Below are positions 57,031-64,000 of a DNA stretch of 64,000 nt, one piece after another. The notes under the pieces were generated by a model. It had not been told where the DNA came from, searched no databases, and worked only from the letters and a program-made list of their open reading frames with translations. The position numbers were made by a program, and so were the translations under genes. This DNA comes from Oenanthe sinensis (lineage: Eukaryota; Streptophyta; Magnoliopsida; Apiales; Apiaceae), in contig CM053799.1 in NCBI GenBank assembly GCA_028671895.1, forward strand, positions 44,021,455 through 44,085,454. Reading direction: 5' to 3'. Every line of letters begins with the position of its first letter. The stretch's first letter is position 1.

Positions 57031-60000
57031 AAGATATATATGTTAAATTGGATTGCATACTTTGCAAAGAAATTAGCCGTAAATATTCAATAGCACTCGT
57101 TTGCCTAATTTGTGTGACGCAGTTGAAAACAATAACCCCAACATGATTGATAAATAATGTATGTTTCAGACAATACCTGAGCAGGATCATCATGTGAATT
57201 TTTTGCCAAGAACCGGACAAACTCTTGCTTCTTGATTTCAAAATCAAACTTCGCCTGGTCCAGCGTTGATTGCTCTCTATGTCTATGTTCTACCAATCTT
57301 TCCAGATTCCCCCTTTTTCTTTGTAGACTGTTTACAATCTCGTAGTAGTTTCCAGGTAGACTCGATTTTTCAGAGATCATCGGGAACTTCACTTCTGCTT
57401 CCTCCCTTAAATCACGAAAGTTGGAGAAATACAGATAGAGCCATTTAAAAACTAGAATCGCACATCAGGTAAGCATACTTTCAAAAGTGTAATAAAGTCA
57501 TAGATATTAGGGATAAAATGAAAGGATATATTTATATGGGTATTTATTAGGAGGGTTGATTCATGTGATATTACGAGAATGTTTCAATATTTATCAGTAA
57601 ATAGTGATTGCCTGACCTACTGATGACAATCAAAATCGAAACCTTTCAAGGACCCTACAAATTTCACTGCCTCGGGCATGGAAATCCGGCCCCTGACATG
57701 CACTCAAGTCGAAATACCACTTATGGCAATGACAATATGTGTACATGCAACAGAAGTTACAGAACCACCGCCTATTACAAAACATACACTTAGACACTCC
57801 AGCTTGTTTTTTCTAAGAATTCTTCACAACTCAGTTTAACTGATGTCTTCTTCCTAAAATATGAACAGTCACAATAAGACCAATGTAAAAGTACTATCGA
57901 TGTTGTTACAACTCATATCCGGAAAAGAGGAGATTATCAATAGAGATTTTGAAATACAAACCACAAGAAACGATATTGCTAAGATCAAGTTCTTACCTGC
58001 GGCCAAGGTAAAAGTCACCAGGACTACTTATTATTCCACCATCCAGAGATAATGCACCATCACTTATAAAGGGGAGGGCATGCATCATGTCTTCCCTAGT
58101 CCTATAAACTTGCAGGTGCGAGAAAAGATGATAGAAAAGAGTCTCCCTAAGGCCATGGCCAGAGGTTGTGACACGTGATAAGTTTGCCCTATTAATGTAG
58201 ATCAAATTCACAGCATATCCTAGAAAGCCTCGAGGAATTACTCCACCTGGCAATTTTGGCTTTAGAAGATCAAGCCTCCTTTGTGGGTCATCAGCTATAA
58301 ATTCACCAAGATACGGTCTGAGATATATATATTTATATAAAGAGAGAGGGACACGAGAAAGAAAAACATAAGCATGAGAAAGAAGGAAAACCTTGTGAAG
58401 AGTAACAAATGAAGAAAATAACTACGTACCTTAAATTGTCGAGACATATGACAAGAAATCGCCCACCTATAGTACGACCAGCAGCAGGTCCAAGCCCATG
58501 AAGACCCGAATCCCTATTAATAGCACCTTTAATATCACAAGACTCCAGAGCCTGAACCCCATCAAAGGTCTTGCAAACAAGTGCCAACATTGTTTCCTTC
58601 CCCAAGTACTCCGCAAGAAGCCTAACTCATTTACAATATAATCCATTTAATAATCATATCAAATTATAAATATATCTACAAATTTGTTACGAAACATGAG
58701 GACACATATAGATTGCATGCAAATTGGGTCTAAGTTCCAATCTAGAAATATCTTTAGTTGCAGGTGATTGGCATATAATAATACTATCAAAATTAAGAAG
58801 GCTTTATAATATATTACTGTTCATAGATATTTGTTTGTATGCAGCAGGGAACCTTTTAACAGGCTTGAGCTTAGTTGGAACGCCTTATTGACCGCATAAG
58901 ATATCTGAATCAACAATAAACAAGTATATATCTAAAACAAGAAGTATCTAAAACTTGGAGGTAAGTTGTAGACATCTTTTTAGGAAAATTACAGCTATAA
59001 CACCCAAAAGACTTTTTCATTGATTTTTCCATTGGCAGCAAAAGAAAAAAAATCTCAAAGCTGAAACACAGCCAAATTAAAAACAGTACTCTGATACATT
59101 CAGTAAAGAGAAGTAGACTCGTCTTGAAAATTACAACCTCTTTTGAAACACTAACAACCGTATAAATTGAAATTCTAAGAACAAGTTATAGAATTTAAAC
59201 TGACCTGCTAAGGTTTTCATCAACCACTTTGCCAAGTGTGGCAACAATACCAATTACATCCTTTACTAATGGATTATGTGAAACCTGAGTTCCATGTCGA
59301 GTTTTTAGCTGGCATATAAGTCCAGCAGCAGATTTGTCCAGCTTTAGAATATTTCCATAAATTTCAGCTTCACTTTGAGCCTCCTCTTCTTCAGTCACAG
59401 GTTTAAGGGATGCATGATACTTGCCGATAGTAACTGAGAAATAAATGTAGCAAAAATAATGAAACAATGAGTAAATAAGGTGAAAAAAGCATTGTTTCTG
59501 CATGATAGAAATCTTACTTTTTTACCTTTAAAAATAATAGATATTAAATTGAAGCAACTTTTGCCTCTTAACTTTCATTGACAAGATCTTTAACTTTTTG
59601 AGTTAAAAGCATTAAATCGGAAAGTTAACTTAAAAAGCCATTGATACCTACTTTTGAAGGTAGAAGTTGGCGAAACAGACAGTAAGTATTGTTTAGTACA
59701 ATAGGTTTATATCGTGATTCATAAAGTGATAACAATTACCTTTAGCTGTATATCAGATAAGACAGCAAGTATTGTTAGATAGAAGATGAAAGGTGCCATA
59801 CACAAAGCTTGGGAATGTAACTAGTGGAAGCAGTGCATCACTGCTCTCTAGATACTGTCAACATTAAAAACTTTAGATATTATATGTGACTTTTGCGAAC
59901 TAGTTGGTCACAAGTCATCCGTTTTAAGAAATTGCTATAGATTCATGGAAATGAAATGGTACTTCAAAGTTTGAGCAGTGTGATCAAGCTTATCATACTT

Positions 60001-60437
60001 CTACCTTTTGCAGTATTGAATTTAGTGCTGACTGGCGACACCAATATCACATACCTTGCATATCTAGAATGGAATTGTCTAGGCTGTTTATCTGATTCCT
60101 CAGATACTTAATATTGTCTTCATATTGTTTGATTCTAAGACCTATTTTCTGTAGATCATCCTGATATTTCTGCAATGACACAACAAAAGACTTGAGTTGG
60201 CCAAAAGGGATACTATTCATATATGTCATGATTATGGAGGTATACACACAATATCATAGAGGATAAATGACTCAAATATGTTATCAATTTAAAAATCATT
60301 ATACAGTAATATGCAGGAACAGTAACATGTGCATCTTTGGCATCCTTAACAACCTTGGTCTTATTAACAAGTGCTTCCGCCTGTAAACTATCCTCTTCTA
60401 TTTCAGTCTTTTGAGTACCAGCTTTACACGCAAACAT
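56741..60437 (-). CDS. DMS3: DMS3 (defective in meristem silencing 3), SMC-hinge-like RdDM factor; complete, 407 aa
   Basis: Seven coding exons on the minus strand, all with AG/GT borders and consistent phase: 60437-60327, 60169-60055, 59433-59205, 58621-58430, 58317-57997, 57405-57177 and 56767-56741, summing to 1224 nt. The N-terminal coiled coil (LQKIGLRIKQYEDNIKYLRN) is followed by the hinge-like domain: SAAGLICQLKTRHGTQ, KDVIGIVATLGKVVDENLSR, LAEYLGKETMLALVC, GLHGLGPAAGRTIGGRFL, ICLDNLRPYLG, PRGFLGYAVNLIYI, GHGLRETLFYHLFSHLQVYR and ISDGALSLDGGII. A C-terminal coil ends in AQQQQQSPAK. Arabidopsis DMS3 is 420 aa with the same order. It acts in the nucleus with DRD1 and RDM1 (DDR complex) to recruit Pol V for siRNA-directed DNA methylation. 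The start is the first ATG after a 5'-untranslated intron. No lesion seen. Confidence 0.93.
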
Positions 60438-60465
60438 TTCTTGAACTTGTAACGCCTTTCTCTGA

Positions 60466-61756
60466 ACTGAAAACCGAAAAAAGTAATAGATATTTATATA
60501 TATCATCAAGTATCTAAACATTCGTTATACAACTATACATGCAGTGGCAGTGCCAGAAAAGCATCCAGGCGGCGGCAGGGCACATATTCAATGGAAATTG
60601 TGTCCAACTGGCATGCTCAACTAGAATTTGGTGCAATATTTATTAAAGAAAAAAAGAGATAAAACTAAACATGTAATAAACAGCACAATATCGATAGATT
60701 ACAAATTAAAGATTTTAGAAGGTAACATAGATAAGTTTAGTTAATACTTGTATTAATTCCTAGAGAACCCTGTAAAATACCTCAATGTGTACATCATAAT
60801 TCAATATTTTCTTAGCATTATAGGAAGATCCTAATTTGAAAGGTCCTTATAATCTTTCCATATTATAATGATAAGATCAATTATGAAACTAAACACTTAA
60901 TTATTAGCAATATATGCTAAAGCACCTAGCACTAATTTCCTATCAAAATGCACGCGGGGGCGTGGGATGGGGCATCGGTGTGGCCTTGGAATGACCTACA
61001 CCCATCAAAACTTATTCCCATTATATGTTAAATAACAGGGATATATACGTAGCAATCAAATGAAGAAGGGTTAAACTACATACACTATCAGTTTAAAAGA
61101 TCTTTAGTTATTTATCCATTCAAAAGTTTGAACTAGTTGTAGTAGTCGTTTACCTTCAGAAACTCTCGAAACTTAACATCAACTTTAAGCAGTAGTATTA
61201 GTTTTCTTGTTGGCATTGCGAAAATAATACAAAATTTTAAATACTCACACACGAGCCTCCACCTGAGTACCCGATTTCTTAACCATTAAACACAAAAAAA
61301 ATTCTCGAAATACATAACACTTCGGCTTATTTTATCAATTTCAAGAACCCCACTACATCATATCTCCTAGAAATAACTTACATTGAGTGAAATTATCAAA
61401 TCATAAAATTCCAAGAAAACAAAAATTAAAAAAAAAAAAGCAACTTTATTCAACAAAACAAGAAACAGAGACATGCAAAGTACACATACAGATGCTACAT
61501 ATATATATAACATGAACAAGGAGTTTCATACATAACTTAATAAATGTAAATAAAGCAACCCCATTAGATGTTTGATATACATAAGGCAAGTCAATTACTT
61601 TCAAGTGTATAATAAGTGTAATCTGTAAAGCAAATAAATACATACATATACATACATACATATATATAATATGAAACCTGTTGATGGAAGTGAGTTTGGT
61701 TGATGCACCGACGGTCTCCGATTTGGGTTGCCGGAAAAGAGAGAGTAAGCTGACAA

Positions 61757-61772
<16 letters not shown>
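60466..61772 (-). promoter_or_regulatory. DMS3 promoter, 5'-untranslated exon and first intron
   Basis: On the minus strand CTCTCTCTC plus a (TA)n TATA-like stretch (61760-61772) precedes an ATG-free exon (about 61740-61678) ending CATCAACAG|GTTTC. The intron runs to the acceptor CGGTTTTCAG at 60467. The 140-base second exon begins at 60466, with the first ATG at 60437. The TSS is estimated from the TATA position only. Confidence 0.6.
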
Positions 61773-61790
<18 letters not shown>

Positions 61791-61804
61791 TTAGCTGGAG
61801 TCAC

Positions 61805-62767
61805 ATTTGTAATTTTTTAATATTAAAAAATTTAAAAGAATAGAATATTCAGATTTTGACAATTCATTACTGCATATCTTTTTGGTAAGAAGGTTGGTAT
61901 TTAAATGGATTTTCAATTTTGTAAATGTTATTTTTTATTTACTAAATAGATACTATTTTTTAGAAAAATGACTATTTTTAAATTATAATTTTTGTATTGG
62001 ATTAAGACTTAAGAGTGTTTTAAAAAAAACCTGCAAATACATAATGTGTATATAAATTAGTATTTTATAGTATCTTCATATTCCAATCCATCATAACTCT
62101 TATCTATATTTTTATTATTAGGATAGATTTAAAGATTTTCTCTTAAAATATCAATTTCAATTTCAATCATAACCATTTTTATTTAAACAAATTAGGTAAG
62201 AAAAAATGATTCCTTATATTTAAAAAATAATAACATCTCTTAAAATATATCATATCATCAATATAGATATTATCATCTTCAACCATATTTTTTTATTGAA
62301 ACATCGGTAAGAATATAATTAAAATATTAATCAAAATTTAGTTTTAAAGTATAAGCAATGATATAGAGAATATTAGAGTAAAATAATTTTTTAATTTTCT
62401 ATATTTTAAATAATTATTATTTTAATATATTTTAGAAGGTTAAAATACGAGACAAAATTACATTTTTCCAAGCGAAATCCCCATCAAACAATAGACGCAT
62501 ATTTATATTATGTCCAAGTAGGACACACTTTTGTATTACGCCGTGCCCAATATTTTAAATTTAAAGTGTGTATTCCCTTAATTTGAAACTTATTTATTGA
62601 AATAAATTTCTTGTTAATAACACATGATAAATTTAATAGTATTCAATTATTCATGAGTTCACATCATAATAATTTTATTAACCTTCGGCATAATTTCTTT
62701 CAAAATGAGACAATCATCCATTACGATTTAAACATCCTTCGGTATAATTTTTTAATTTTTTGAAAAG
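61805..62767. other. AT-rich spacer between DMS3 promoter and LRR pseudogene
   Basis: No gene, repeat end or RNA gene seen; strongly AT-rich. Confidence 0.55.
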
Positions 62768-63167
62768 ATGAAGACTCTAAACATGATGGATTCTAAAGCT
62801 TTAACTATCCAGACTTCAGTAAATTACCGTGTCTTGAAACTTTACATCTTGCGGGGTGTGAAAGCTTGGAGGAAGTCCATATATCAATTGGAAGTTTGGT
62901 GAGGCTTCAGCGCTTAGATTTGCATGGTTGCATACAGCTATGAAGTCTTCCGGACACCATTTGCAATATGAGATCATTGGAAATTCTTAATGTTGATCGT
63001 TGCAGAAATCTGAAAGCGCTGCCTATGGCAATTGGGAACATTGAATCCCTAAAAGAGATTTATGTGAGAAAACTAACTATTTCTAAATTGTCAGATTCGT
63101 TTGGAAGTCTTACTAATCTTGTTGAGTTGGATGTAAGCGAAAACGAGAAGCTTGAAACTCTTCCGGA
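62768..63167 (+). pseudogene. Leucine-rich-repeat fragment of a TIR-NBS-LRR-type resistance gene
   Basis: MKTLNMMDSKALTI, a frameshift, then PDFSKLPCLETLHLAGCESL, EEVHISIGSLVRLQRLDLHG, an in-frame TGA (62941), SLPDTICNMRSLEILNVD, LKALPMAIGNIESLKEIYV and LTNLVELDVSENEKLETLPD. The spacing (about 23 residues, LxxLxxLxLxxCxxL) and the opening PDFSKLPCLETL are typical of the LRR region of plant TNL proteins. There is no TIR or NB-ARC sequence upstream. The frame runs straight into duplicated DMS3 intron sequence at about 63168. Non-functional fragment. Confidence 0.8.
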
Positions 63168-63755
63168 CACCACTTATGGCAATGACAATATGTGTACATG
63201 CAACAGAACCACCGCCTATTACAAAACATACACTTAGACACTCCAGCTTGTTTTTTCTAAGAATTCTTCCCAACTCAGTTTAACTGATGTCTTCTTCCTA
63301 AAATATGAACAGTCACAATAAGACCAATGTAAAAGTACTATCGATGTTGTTACAACTCATATCCAGAAAAGAGGAGATTATCAATAGAGATTTTGAAATA
63401 CAAACCACAAGAAACGATATTGCTAAGATCAAGTTCTTACCTGCGGCCAAGGTAAAAGTCACCAGGACTACTTATTATTCCACCATCCAGAGATAATGCT
63501 CCATCGCTTATAAAGGGGAGGGCATGCAGCATGCCTTCCCTAGTCCTATAAACTTGCAGGTGTGAGAAAAGATGATAGAAAAGAGTCTCCCTAAGGCCAT
63601 GGCTAGAGGTTGTGACACATGAACAAGGAGTTTCATACATAACTTAATAAATGTAAATGAAGCAACCCCATTACATGTTTGATATACATGAGGCAATTCA
63701 ATTATTTTCACCGCTTGTGCGGGCCACTTCAATTCTTTTGAGCAAGTGTATAATA
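63166..63755 (-). pseudogene. Partial, internally deleted duplicate of the DMS3 locus
   Basis: 63168-63617 repeats 57718-58177: part of the intron between coding exons 5 and 6, then the 3' part of exon 5 (HGLRETLFYHLFSHLQVYRT to GDFYLGRR). By eye identity is about 98% with one 9-bp deletion. At 63618 it jumps to sequence matching 61513-61610 in the first DMS3 intron, skipping about 3.3 kb. A 34-bp stretch absent from the parent follows (about 63712-63745) before the shared AAGTGTATAAT. Orientation is the same as the parent. It encodes only a DMS3 exon fragment and cannot make a protein. Confidence 0.85.
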
Positions 63756-64000
63756 TTCGCTATGTCCCTAATTACTAGTCATTTTTTGACTTTTTAATTG
63801 ACTAGTTTTTTATTAATAATTAAAAATTATTTTTTTATAATTTTAGAAAACTAAAAAATATATTTTAAAATAGATTATATATATTTTTTAATAACATAAA
63901 ATTTTAAATTTTTTTAATTATATATTATTTTTAAATTGTAGTAAAAAATTAGTTAATTTGACCGCATTAAAAATAAAGCGGACAACTAAAAGAAGACGGA
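63756..64000. other. AT-rich end of window
   Basis: No feature seen. Confidence 0.5.

Noticed and set aside
57861..58052. Plus-strand 63-codon frame, repeated at 63305-63496
   Set aside because: Conservation between the two copies is explained by duplication of the DMS3 intron/exon segment, not by coding on this strand.
61446..61661. Minus-strand frame similar to 63508-63732 (LPHVYQTCNGVA-like)
   Set aside because: Also explained by duplication of DMS3 intron sequence; no splice or start context.
1..64000. CRISPR arrays, bacterial operons, riboswitches, rRNA genes
   Set aside because: None seen; the regular tandem repeats (19-bp and 38-bp) lie inside a retrotransposon without unique spacers.

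Overview
This is a stretch of plant nuclear DNA from a dicot. It shows spliced genes with plant-type GT-AG introns, plant-specific protein families (a kinase with a coiled-coil neck, a C-terminal plant calmodulin-binding domain, the RNA-directed DNA methylation factor DMS3, a TIR-NBS-LRR-type LRR fragment) and a dense load of LTR retrotransposons and MITEs. I cannot name the species from the sequence.

Layout. 1-2.3 kb: 3' part of a receptor-like cytoplasmic kinase gene (+). 2.3-7.4 kb: intergenic, with two MITE-like elements and a foldback. 7.4-8.7 kb: single-exon calmodulin-binding-domain protein (+). 9.2-14.5 kb: non-autonomous Tat-like Ty3/gypsy element (-) with nearly identical LTRs and a decayed interior. 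14.5-15.6 kb: LTR and leader remnant of a second gypsy element. 15.6-23.5 kb: a complete, young Ty1/copia element (-) with 5-bp target-site duplication, tRNA-Met primer site and one uninterrupted 1335-codon gag-pol. 23.5-25.2 kb: decayed copia relic (+). 28.6-31.9 kb: another decayed copia (+), abutting a third, truncated copia (-) with a long LTR at 35.5-37.1 kb. 37-39 kb: AT microsatellites around a terminal-inverted-repeat element. 39.4-40.5 kb: Mutator-like transposase relic. 41.1-41.5 kb: small zf-GRF-like membrane protein (-). 41.5-46.3 kb: LTR-like sequences and a decayed plus-strand ORF of the kind carried antisense by Tat elements. 47-50 kb: four MITE or hAT-type elements. 50.0-51.0 kb: CBS-domain coding exons (+). 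53.7-54.1 kb: small acidic protein with an internal repeat (-). 56.7-61.7 kb: complete DMS3 gene (-). 62.8-63.75 kb: LRR pseudogene joined to a partial duplicate of DMS3.

The host genes do not form an operon-like unit; they are islands between transposons. The thematic link is that a core component of transposon silencing (DMS3) lies beside its own rearranged partial copy in a transposon-rich neighbourhood. The most notable points are the chimeric LRR/DMS3 locus, the young copia with a substituted reverse-transcriptase active-site residue, the recently moved but coding-dead Tat element, the antisense ORF with apparent promoter and intron signals, and the unrecognised acidic repeat protein. 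Identities come from reading motifs by eye; no database search was run.
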